From: CAVPEV01 sp963703555
Lineage (GTDB): Bacteria > Actinomycetota > Actinomycetes > Actinomycetales > Cellulomonadaceae
Length of the DNA: 49,932 bases
Assembly (NCBI GenBank): GCA_963703555.1
Contig: CAVPEV010000057.1
Location: forward strand, 1-49,932
Reading direction: 5' to 3'
Under the pieces are notes generated by a model, which saw nothing but the letters and a program-made list of their open reading frames with translations, was not told where the DNA came from and made no database searches. How positions within the stretch are numbered: the first letter of the stretch is position 1; the number at the start of each line of letters is the position of its first letter. Shown piece after piece: positions 16,507 through 23,050 of this stretch. Both the position numbers and the translations under genes were made by a program.

Positions 16507-17484
16507 ATGACATCGCACAGATTCACCATGCCTCGTGGACGGCGCAGCGCGGTACGCGCCGCCATTGCGGTCTGCACAGCGGCCAGCCTTGCGGCCTTCG
16601 CTGTTCCAGCCCAAGCAGCCACAGTTAGCCCCGCCGGTGACGACGCGCAGACCGCTCTTGCGGACCTCGGCATCACCGTCAGCTCTGACGGCTGGATCAA
16701 CTACAGCTCCACGCTTGACCCATCGATCCAGCTCCAGAACGTGACCGTCCAGGAGCTCACCGGAACCTGGACCGCGGACGGCCGATGCCAGATCTCCGGG
16801 CAGCTCACGTCGAACAGCGCGGAGGTGTACAGCGAGGAGATCGCCTACAACCCGCTGCTGTGCGCCAGTCGCGTCAGGACTGGCACCGTCGTCTCGGGCG
16901 TGGACCCACTCGCGGTGCCCGACACGCTCCGCGCCAACGTCAAGACCCCCGCACCGGCGACCCTGGCTGTGCCGGCTGCGAAGGCCTCGAGCCGGGGCGG
17001 CGCCGCGACGATGGCCGCAGCGGCGGTGAGCTATCAGACGGCTCACACGAAGACGTCGTGGATCGACCCGGTCAACCTGACCATCACGTCGCAGACCGTC
17101 AACATGACGTGGCCTCTGTACGGCGCCGCCGGCACGTTGTCTGCGACCTGGCCGTCCTACAAGTTCGCGCTCGACAACTGGCAGGGCCCGTACGTCAGCA
17201 CCTCAGGCTTCGTCGGCCTGTCGGGGGACACCGGCTGGAGCTACACGGCGAACAGCCACTTTGTGAACACGGACTTCGCGACCGCCGTGTACATCCTCCT
17301 GGGCCTGTCCGGCTGGCTCGCCTGCGGTGCGCACACCACGAACCAGGCGGACTTCTACCACAGCGTGAAGATCACGGGTCTGCGCTCGGGCTCCTTCTCG
17401 CACGACTGGAACGACTCCAAGAGCGGCGCCTGCTCGAACCTCGTGCACCACGGAACCTCGAACGGTGCAGGTTCGACCAGTTGA
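16507..17484 (+). CDS. Secreted protein of unknown function, first gene of cargo operon
   Basis: This 325-residue protein has a signal peptide (basic RGRRSAVR, then an Ala-rich core, AVPAQAA cleavage near residue 38). GAGGAAGGAAA lies before ATG 16507. The mature part has an N-terminal domain (ATVSPAGDDAQTALADLG, CQISGQL) and an Ala-rich linker. Its C-terminal domain of about 150 residues is rich in Trp, Ser, Thr and Asn (TSWIDPVNLTIT, GFVGLSGDTGWSY, FSHDWNDSKSGACS) and has paired cysteines. I recognise no family. Its 3' end overlaps the lipoprotein gene by 4 bases. A secreted effector or bacteriocin-like role is possible but unproven. Confidence 0.8.
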   Translation: MTSHRFTMPRGRRSAVRAAIAVCTAASLAAFAVPAQAATVSPAGDDAQTALADLGITVSSDGWINYSSTLDPSIQLQNVTVQELTGTWTADGRCQISGQLTSNSAEVYSEEIAYNPLLCASRVRTGTVVSGVDPLAVPDTLRANVKTPAPATLAVPAAKASSRGGAATMAAAAVSYQTAHTKTSWIDPVNLTITSQTVNMTWPLYGAAGTLSATWPSYKFALDNWQGPYVSTSGFVGLSGDTGWSYTANSHFVNTDFATAVYILLGLSGWLACGAHTTNQADFYHSVKITGLRSGSFSHDWNDSKSGACSNLVHHGTSNGAGSTS

Positions 17485-17981
17485 GCAACGTCGGCTCGCG
17501 CCTCCGCTGGCGCATGCTCCCTGCCGTCGTCGCGCTGGCGGCGTCGGCCGGCTGCGCCAGCGGGGGTGACCCCGGCACGCCACAAGGCCAGGGCGACGAC
17601 TCAGCCGGCGCTGTCGCCCTCGCCTACGCCAACGCGTTGTTCTCCGGCGACCTCGACGGCGCCGCGCACTACGTCGAGGACGACAGCGCCGCCGCGTTCC
17701 AGCTGATCCAGGTCGGCATCGATCCACGCACCATCTACGCCAAGGACCTGGACGTCGGCAGCTCCACCGTCACCAACGGAGTCGCCGTCGTAATCCTCAC
17801 GGGAACTGTCTGCCACAAGGCCGACCCCCCGGCCGCCGACGACTGCCTGAGCAACCACGACCCGGCCAGCAGCAACCCGGTCTTCCACCTCACGCTGCGT
17901 CCCACGACAGCCGGGGACTGGAAGGTCGCGCTGGGCGTCACGCCGGCCACGCCCAGCACAACCGCGCCCACAGGACGCTGA
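17481..17981 (+). CDS. Lipoprotein of unknown function in cargo operon
   Basis: This 166-residue protein starts at TTG 17481, overlapping the preceding stop (TTGA). That start gives a proper lipoprotein signal with basic RLRWR, a hydrophobic stretch and lipobox SAGC; the later ATG at 17514 would lose the basic region. After the Cys comes a Gly/Asp-rich linker and a small domain (AVALAYANALFSGDLDGAAH, VGIDPRTIYAKDLDV, VVILTGTVC). The ALAYANALFSGDLDGAAHYV segment looks like an NTF2-like small alpha+beta fold, but I would not name a function. It probably sits on the outer face of the membrane next to the other cargo proteins. Confidence 0.78.
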   Translation: MSNVGSRLRWRMLPAVVALAASAGCASGGDPGTPQGQGDDSAGAVALAYANALFSGDLDGAAHYVEDDSAAAFQLIQVGIDPRTIYAKDLDVGSSTVTNGVAVVILTGTVCHKADPPAADDCLSNHDPASSNPVFHLTLRPTTAGDWKVALGVTPATPSTTAPTGR

Positions 17982-18024
17982 ACGCCTCGACTTCTTCACC
18001 ACCCAGAGATAGGGGATTACGCAC

Positions 18025-18600
18025 ATGCGCACGCACTTCGCACCAGGCCGCCTCGCCCGACTCGGCGCGGTCTCGGCCCTCCTGGTCGGTGGGCTGCTCG
18101 CCTCGGCCAACCCGGCGTCAGCGGCCAGCCCGGCGACGGACCCCACCACCGATCCGAACGCGCAGGCCGTCTCCGAGTTCCACTGGTCGACCGGCACACA
18201 GCCGCTGACACCCACGGACTTCGTGCAGCAGGCACCGGCCGCCGAAAAGCTCCAAGCCGCGGCCGCCGCGGCCGCCGCAACAAGCTGCTGGCACCTGGAC
18301 GACTACCGCGGAATGAAGGACCTCGTGGGCATCACGCTCTTCACGTTCCACACGTACACCGCCTGGTGCGGCGACGGCTCGTGGATCCGCTCGTACGCGT
18401 ACACCAACTCCGACGCGACCACCACACTCACCTGGAAATACTTCGGGCTGACCCGCAGCGTTGACGAGTACGGCGTGAACTGGAACCAGTTCCACTCGGT
18501 GCGTGAGGGCCAGTTCTGCCTAGGCAACTGCATCATCCAGGAGAAGCGGATGCTCAACGACATCCTCGTGGGCCCAGCCGGCCAGGTGTATCACCAGTGA
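18025..18600 (+). CDS. Small secreted protein of unknown function in cargo operon
   Basis: This 191-residue protein has a clear signal peptide (RTHFAPGRLARLG, Leu/Ala core, NPASAA cleavage near residue 33). An acidic/Pro linker and a run of Ala follow, then a compact domain with four Cys (CWHLDDYRGM, AWCGDG, GQFCLGNC) and many aromatic residues. The domain size and Cys content suit a disulfide-stabilised extracellular protein. AGATAGGGG lies before ATG 18025. The stop overlaps the membrane-protein gene (GTGA), a common arrangement of toxin and immunity genes. No family recognised. Confidence 0.78.
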   Translation: MRTHFAPGRLARLGAVSALLVGGLLASANPASAASPATDPTTDPNAQAVSEFHWSTGTQPLTPTDFVQQAPAAEKLQAAAAAAAATSCWHLDDYRGMKDLVGITLFTFHTYTAWCGDGSWIRSYAYTNSDATTTLTWKYFGLTRSVDEYGVNWNQFHSVREGQFCLGNCIIQEKRMLNDILVGPAGQVYHQ

Positions 18601-19028
18601 GCCCCATCGACTCAGGTGACGTGCTCATGGCCACGACGCGACGACGACCCAGCGCGCAAAGCCTGCTGCTCGCCGGCGCACTCGCGTGGGGCGTGCTGTT
18701 GGTGGTGGTGAGCGCAACGGCTCCGATCTACACCGTGCCGACCTCACAAGGCAGCTACCAACCCCGCGAGACCGTCCTGACGGCCTACGGCGTGCTCGGG
18801 CTGCTGCCGGCGGTGGCGCTTCTGATCCTCGGCGTGGCGGTCGCGGCGCTGCTGACGCGACACCGGCATGCGGCCACCACGGCCGCGCGCGTCCTGGCAA
18901 TCGTCGTGTTCGTCGCCAGCTACGGCTCACTTTTGGTACTCCACGTCTGGAGCCTGCTGGTCGTCCCGTTCGGTGCTCTACTCGTCGCGGCCGCCTTCGT
19001 GGCCCCGCCGCGCGAGCAACACCGATAG
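18597..19028 (+). CDS. Four-helix membrane protein of unknown function in cargo operon
   Basis: This 143-residue protein has four predicted membrane segments: LLLAGALAWGVLLVVVSAT, AYGVLGLLPAVALLILGV, VLAIVVFVASYGSLLVLHV and LLVVPFGALLVAAAFVA. It has a basic N-terminus and C-terminus. GTG 18597 overlaps the previous stop; an internal ATG at 18627 is the alternative start. Its position directly after a small secreted protein suggests an immunity or export partner, which is inference only. Confidence 0.75.
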   Translation: MSPIDSGDVLMATTRRRPSAQSLLLAGALAWGVLLVVVSATAPIYTVPTSQGSYQPRETVLTAYGVLGLLPAVALLILGVAVAALLTRHRHAATTAARVLAIVVFVASYGSLLVLHVWSLLVVPFGALLVAAAFVAPPREQHR

Positions 19029-19255
19029 GCAGGCACCGCTTCGATCACGCACCAGGCGTCCCCGGCTCGGCCGCCAGCGCAGCGGACGAGCCGGGGACCT
19101 GATGCCGGGCCGTCGTGTCAGCGAACCGCCCGGACGGTTGCCGGCGGGCCCCGGCAGGGGCATCTCCGACCGGCCTGGCCACGGTAACCGTGCACCGCCC
19201 CGGCCGTGATCCGAATGCTCACTCGTCACCCGAAGGCCGTACGCTGCCGCGGTTG

Positions 19256-19267
19256 GTGTGTACACAC
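19256..19267. promoter_or_regulatory. Palindromic operator candidate of the toxin-antitoxin pair
   Basis: GTGTGTACACAC is a perfect 12-bp palindrome ending 25 bases before the antitoxin ATG. A -10-like TACAGT at 19281-19286 ends 6 bases before that ATG, so the transcript is likely leaderless. Antitoxins of the Phd/RelB class bind such palindromes to repress their own operon. Confidence 0.55.
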
Positions 19268-19292
19268 GCATCACATGCGCTACAGTGGTGCC

Positions 19293-19556
19293 ATGGAAAC
19301 GATCAGCAGCGAGGTGTCGACCCGCGAACTGCGCAGCCGGCTGTCCGACGTGCTCGGCCGCGCCATGTACGCGGGGGAGCGGATCGGCGTGACCCGCAAC
19401 GGCAAGCTCGCCGCCGTACTGGTCAGCGTCGAGGACCTGGAAGCACTCGAGGACTTCGAGATGAGCCAGGACGTGCGCGCGTACCGCGAGGCCAAGGCCG
19501 CCGACGATGGCGGGCGCGTCAGCCTCGACGACGTGCGTCGTGACCTTGCCTCGTGA
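19293..19556 (+). CDS. Phd/YefM-RelB-type antitoxin
   Basis: This 87-residue protein begins with an N-terminal DNA-binding segment (STRELRSRLSDVLGRAMYAG, ERIGVTRNGKLAAVLVSVEDLEAL), the standard Phd/YefM fold. An acidic, extended C-terminal tail follows that would wrap the toxin. ATG 19293 is preceded by the palindromic operator. Its stop overlaps the toxin gene (GTGA), the usual coupled antitoxin-toxin order. Confidence 0.88.
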   Translation: METISSEVSTRELRSRLSDVLGRAMYAGERIGVTRNGKLAAVLVSVEDLEALEDFEMSQDVRAYREAKAADDGGRVSLDDVRRDLAS

Positions 19557-19813
19557 CCTACCGGGTCCTGTTCACCACAGCCGCCGGCCGCGAGGTCAAG
19601 AAGCTGCCGCGCCCCGCGCGTGACCGCGTGCTCGACGCGATCGCGGGCCTGGCCGACGACCCGCGGCCGCGCTCGTCCAAGAAGCTCGTCGGGGAGCAGA
19701 CGGCGTGGCGGGTGCGAGTCGGGGACTACCGCGTCATCTACGACGTCCTCGACGCCGAGCTGACCGTCACGGTCGTGCGCGCGGCCCACCGGCGCGAGGT
19801 CTACGACCGATGA
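19553..19813 (+). CDS. RelE/ParE-family toxin
   Basis: This 86-residue basic protein has the RelE pattern: YRVLFTTAAGREVKKLPRPA, a central helix (RVLDAIAGLADDPRP), KKLVGEQTAWRVRVGDYRVIYDV and the basic C-terminal strand VVRAAHRREVY. RelE-type toxins cut mRNA on the ribosome; the RVGDYRVIY and HRREVY segments carry the usual active-site basic and aromatic residues. GTG 19553 overlaps the antitoxin stop. As cargo of a composite transposon the pair could act as an addiction module for the element. Confidence 0.9.
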   Translation: MTYRVLFTTAAGREVKKLPRPARDRVLDAIAGLADDPRPRSSKKLVGEQTAWRVRVGDYRVIYDVLDAELTVTVVRAAHRREVYDR

Positions 19814-19926
19814 GGCTGACCCGCGACCCCGCCCACCGCTGCGCTCCGGGCGCATGGCGCACCGAGCCACCTCGTCACGCGCGCTCGAGCGCGCCGCCGC
19901 GCCGAAACTGAGGACGTAGGCGCGGC

Positions 19927-20259
19927 ATGGACGCCCGCGAGGCTGCGCTGGCCAAGGCCGTCGCCGAGACGGTCGACGCCTGGCTGCGCGATCCACGCGA
20001 CGCCGCGCTCTACGCGCGGCTGCTGCTCGCCGTGGAAGCCTGGCGCTCCGCCGGCGACGTCACGCTGGCGGACGACGGCGAGCCCACTGGTGAGACGAGC
20101 CCGGCCGCTGCGGTGCTCATCGACAAGGTCCGCCGCGCCCAGCACCGCCAGCATCTTCGTGAGCATCCCGAGGACCGCCCGCGCAGTGGGGAAGTGGCCG
20201 CCGAGGGCCCCGACGTGGGCGGCCCAGGCACCCTCACAGCCGACAAAACAGGCCTCTGA
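19927..20259 (+). CDS. Hypothetical protein (110 aa)
   Basis: An Ala-rich, mainly helical soluble protein (EAALAKAVAETVDAWLRDP, LYARLLLAVEAWRSAG) with a polar C-terminal tail. GAGGA lies about 15 bases before ATG 19927, a little far. It is 113 bases downstream of the toxin on the same strand. I recognise no family; the regular helical pattern and codon use support it being real. Confidence 0.5.
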   Translation: MDAREAALAKAVAETVDAWLRDPRDAALYARLLLAVEAWRSAGDVTLADDGEPTGETSPAAAVLIDKVRRAQHRQHLREHPEDRPRSGEVAAEGPDVGGPGTLTADKTGL

Positions 20260-20363
20260 CCTGGCCGTTTGTCATAAGGAAGGTTATCGGCCTTTGAAGA
20301 GTGGGTGCCAACGTGCATCAGATGCACGGCTCGAGTTGAGCGCTGGCACGGTGCGTCGCGCGT

Positions 20364-20594
20364 CAGTAGGGCGCCCGAAGTCCGGGGAACATCGGGAAGT
20401 GCTTGACATTTCGGGTCAGCAGGCTGGCATCGAGGAGCCTCGCGGTGGCGGCGATGATGAAGTCCGCGGCGTCGATCCCGTTGTGGGACGGCAGCCATGT
20501 TCGGCCGAGCTCGCCGGCGAGTTCGGCGATCTGTCGGTCGACGGGATGCCAGACGACGACGTCCAGCAGCGGGGTGATCGCCTCGAGTTCCCGG
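20364..20594 (-). pseudogene. VapC-type PIN-domain toxin, 5'-truncated by IS copy 2
   Basis: Reading the minus strand from the IS border gives 76 codons: LEAITPLLDVVVWHPVDRQI, AELAGELGRTWLPSHNGI, DAADFIIAATARLLDASLL, TRNVKHFPMFPGL, then TGA at 20364. The IDAADFIIAATA segment with its acidic residues and the TRNVKHF element are the C-terminal half of VapC PIN-domain ribonucleases. The N-terminal half with the first catalytic Asp is missing because the frame runs into the IS end at 20595. No VapB is present. Confidence 0.8.
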
Positions 20595-22063
20595 GAGGAT
20601 GTCCCGTCCGTCGTTGAACTTCGGCGGCGGTCCGTGTGATCGTCAGGCGGCGGTCACAGTGTCATCCTGACGCACGGTGCCGACAGTCTGCGCGGCGACG
20701 TGCTGGTCGAGGGCAGCGCGGAGTGCGGGCAGGTGCAGGTGGCCGTTGACGCGGCGGAACTGCTTGCCTGCTTCGATCATCCCGGCGGCGCACCAGCGCA
20801 GCGCCATGGTGCCGTTGCGCCAGTTCTTCACGTTCGTCGAGTGGTTGCGGGCGATCGAGATCATCGACTCGATGCTGTTCGTTGAGCGCAGCGTGCGCGC
20901 CAGGGTCGGCGACACGCCCAGGCGCAGCACGGTCAGGGTCTCGGACAGACCCTCGCGTAGTGAGGCGGCGGCGCCGGGGTGGGTGCGCTGCAGTTCCTTG
21001 GCCAGCGCCTCGAGCTGGGCTTCGGCCACGAGCGCGGAGGCGGCGTGGTAGGCGACGCGCATCGCCTTGGTGACCGTCGCGGCGAGGTGATCGGGCAGCT
21101 TGTCAGCCACGTTCCTGATCTTGTGCAGTTGGCAGCGGCCGATCACCGGATGGTCGAACACCCGCACGACCGCGGCGCGCAGCGCCTTGCCGCCGTCGAT
21201 GCCGACGAAGACCGGCCGTGCCGTGTCCAGGCCCCGATCGCGTAGACCGGTCAGCAGATCGGTCACCACGCTGGTGTTCTCCGTGGAGCCCTCGGCCAAC
21301 CCGAGCGGGTGCTTGACCCCGTCGATGCCGATGCCCAGCGCGACCACGCACAGGTGCTCACCGAAGTGCACCCCGTCGATCATCAACGCCACCAGGTCCA
21401 GCCCCGACAGGTCCGCGGCGAGCAACTGCGCCAGCGCGGTCTGGGTCGCAGCGACGAACCGGCGGCTGACCGCCGACTTGCTCGTCGAACGGGCCGATGC
21501 CTCGACCCGCTGCCCGACCGGCTCGAGCGCGAGCGGGTAGCGGCGGGTGGACAGGCCGGCCAGCATCCGACCCATCGCCATGCGACCCAGCACCTCGGTG
21601 GAGGAGAACACCTCGTAGGCCGGCACCGACAGCTCGCCGCTGCCGTCGACCGCGCGCATCCGTGGCCGGGTCACCGGCACCCGCCGCCCACCCAAGGTGA
21701 CCGAGCCGGCTTCGGTGCCATGGCGCACCGCAGCCCGTGCCGGGTCGTGCTTGCCCTTCGGCCCACACACCGCGGTCACGTCTTGCTCCATCATCGCCGC
21801 CATCACCTGCAGGCCGGTGCCCACGGCCAAGGCCAGCAAGCCTTCCTGCACGTCCTCGGCGATCTCGCTCATCGACACGCTCACCGTCTCCGGCATGGCG
21901 TGGCGCAGCTCGCCGGTCGTCATCGCACGGCTGATCTGGTACTTGTTGGTCACGGCGGTCCCCTCCTCGGTCGAACTTCTTGGCGGAAGCCCGACACCTA
22001 CCACGCGGCAGGCATCGAGCCGGGGACCGCCACCTCAACTTCCACGACTCGCGGGACAACCTC
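20595..22063 (-). mobile_element. IS256-family insertion sequence, copy 2
   Basis: The 1,469-bp element has the same structure and orientation as copy 1. Imperfect terminal repeats of about 40 bp lie at 20595-20634 (starting GAGGATGTCCCG) and 22024-22063 (starting GAGGTTGTCCCG on the minus strand). Its inner end cuts a vapC gene and its outer end abuts the 9-bp duplication. Scattered substitutions relative to copy 1 show that the two copies did not arise by a very recent duplication. Confidence 0.85.
20643..21953 (-). CDS. IS256-family (mutator-type) transposase, copy 2
   Basis: This 436-residue protein is the same length as copy 1 and nearly identical in sequence, with MIDGVHFGEH, FVGIDGGKALRAAV, CQLHKIRNV and RSTNSIESMIS intact. 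The N-terminus (TNKYQISRAMTTGELRHAMP) differs most. GTG 21953 is the start homologous to copy 1; GAGGGGACC precedes it. Both transposases look functional, so the composite element may still be mobile. Confidence 0.9.
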   Translation of the reverse strand: MTNKYQISRAMTTGELRHAMPETVSVSMSEIAEDVQEGLLALAVGTGLQVMAAMMEQDVTAVCGPKGKHDPARAAVRHGTEAGSVTLGGRRVPVTRPRMRAVDGSGELSVPAYEVFSSTEVLGRMAMGRMLAGLSTRRYPLALEPVGQRVEASARSTSKSAVSRRFVAATQTALAQLLAADLSGLDLVALMIDGVHFGEHLCVVALGIGIDGVKHPLGLAEGSTENTSVVTDLLTGLRDRGLDTARPVFVGIDGGKALRAAVVRVFDHPVIGRCQLHKIRNVADKLPDHLAATVTKAMRVAYHAASALVAEAQLEALAKELQRTHPGAAASLREGLSETLTVLRLGVSPTLARTLRSTNSIESMISIARNHSTNVKNWRNGTMALRWCAAGMIEAGKQFRRVNGHLHLPALRAALDQHVAAQTVGTVRQDDTVTAA

Positions 22064-22072
22064 CGCAGGCCC
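22064..22072. repeat. Target-site duplication, right copy (CGCAGGCCC)
   Basis: Exact copy of 14845-14853, directly outside IS copy 2. Confidence 0.85.
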
Positions 22073-22176
22073 TGCACGATCAGCGACCGCGCCAGCGTCG
22101 ATGTCGGCACTCCGCGGGTGCGTGCCTGGGCGGTGAGCGCGTCGAGCTCGGTCGGGTTGAGCCGCACGGAATGCAC
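22064..22176 (-). pseudogene. Ribbon-helix-helix gene, 5' fragment (interrupted by composite transposon)
   Basis: From GTG 22176 the minus strand encodes HSVRLNPTELDALTAQARTR, then GVPTSTLARSLIVQGLR up to the transposon. This is the beta-strand, helix, helix pattern of CopG/Arc-like DNA-binding proteins, as found in antitoxins and plasmid-control proteins. The frame continues upstream without a stop for at least 20 codons, so the true start could be earlier. The other half is at 14727-14853. Confidence 0.72.
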
Positions 22177-22710
22177 GGCGGCGCTGGGCCGTCCCGGGCC
22201 CGTCCCGGTGACTCCGACCGGGATCGGCTCGTCCCGGCCTGCTGGCCGAGCCTGGGGTGACCGTGCACGTCAACCCGGCGCAGGCGGAGAACGTCTGGAG
22301 CGGTCCGGCACGAGCACGGGCACGGCGGTCCGTTGGACACCGACCTGTTCGACCCCGGCTACTAACGCGATGAGTTCCGCCCGGTGCTCAAGGGTTGCGA
22401 CATCACCTGGTTCGAGGAGTACGCCGACCTGACGCGGACCGGCCGCCGGTACTCGGATCACCGTGGACCAGCGCCGTCAGGTGTGGGACCTGTACCGGGC
22501 CTGCGACGAGCCTGGTCGCGTTCGCCTCCCGGATGGCCGACGGCACGAGTACCCGGACATCAATGGGGTGCTGTGCGTTTGGCTGCGCAGTGTGCAACGG
22601 GTTACCGCCGCGTTGCAGCGCGCCGGCATCCCCACGGTGGACCTGCACGACGAGGACGGCAACCCGGTCGACGCGGTGAAGGTCGACGCGGCGAAGGTCG
22701 ACGCGGCGGC
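22177..22710. other. Decayed coding region
   Basis: Several short, protein-like stretches lie in different plus-strand frames: VTVHVNPAQAENVW near 22260, LDTDLFDPGY then TAA and RDEFRPVLKGCDITWFEEYA near 22340-22420, and VDQRRQVWDLYRACDEPGRV with IPTVDLHDEDGNPVDAVKV near 22463-22700. No intact reading frame joins them. A 15-bp unit starting GGTCGACGCGG is repeated three times in tandem at 22666-22710. I read this as one or more broken genes and do not recognise the family. Confidence 0.4.
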
Positions 22711-22934
22711 CCGGTCGGCCGGTGGTACTCGGTCAACGACTACGCGATGACCCGGCTGGTGGCTTGCCCGCCGACGGGCCCCGGATCGTCCTGTGCCTGC
22801 ACGGCGACGTCGAGCTGACGTCCGGTGCGGGCGCTGCTCGGTTGGCGCGGGGGGAGTCGGTGCTCGTGCCGGACGACGACGGCGCCCTGAGCCTGCGCGG
22901 AACGGGGCAGGTCGCGGTGGCGTTCGTGCCGTGA
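22711..22934 (+). pseudogene. manA: Mannose-6-phosphate isomerase, class I, C-terminal remnant
   Basis: The first part reads PVGRWYSVNDYAMTRLVACP in frame 1. After a one-base shift near 22780-22790 it continues in frame 3 as GPRIVLCLHGDVELTSGAGA, then ARLARGESVLVPDDDGALSL and ends at TGA 22932-22934. This is the C-terminal beta-barrel part of ManA-type phosphomannose isomerases. The N-terminal catalytic portion with the zinc site is absent from the window. Confidence 0.6.
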
Positions 22935-22970
22935 CACCTGGTGCGCGTGACGTCGGACGAGGGGGCCGTC

Positions 22971-22990
22971 GGCCGCCTGACGCGGCGGCC
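22971..22990 (+). terminator. GC-rich hairpin after the manA remnant
   Basis: GGCCGCC at 22971-22977 pairs with GGCGGCC at 22984-22990 around a 6-base loop, flanked by G and C runs. It stands 36 bases after the remnant's stop and 60 bases after the convergent helicase-associated gene's stop, so it could serve both strands. No U-run follows. Confidence 0.4.
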
Positions 22991-23050
22991 CCCGCCCCGC
23001 CGGGGGCATCTGACGTCCCGGCGCTGGCACCTCAGGTCCCGGCGCGGGCG

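Larger units (their letters stand above)
14854..22063. mobile_element. Composite transposon bounded by two IS256-family elements (7,210 bp)
   Basis: Two IS256-family elements in the same orientation (14854-16321 and 20595-22063) flank about 4.27 kb of cargo. The 9-bp repeat lies only at the outer borders, and the gene it interrupts is restored exactly when the unit and one repeat are removed. The most economical reading is that the unit transposed as one piece. The cargo is a four-gene exported/membrane operon, a toxin-antitoxin pair, a small unknown gene and a vapC truncated by copy 2. The two IS copies are close but not identical. Recombination between two independent insertions is the alternative, but would have to recreate the same 9-bp flank. 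Confidence 0.82.
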
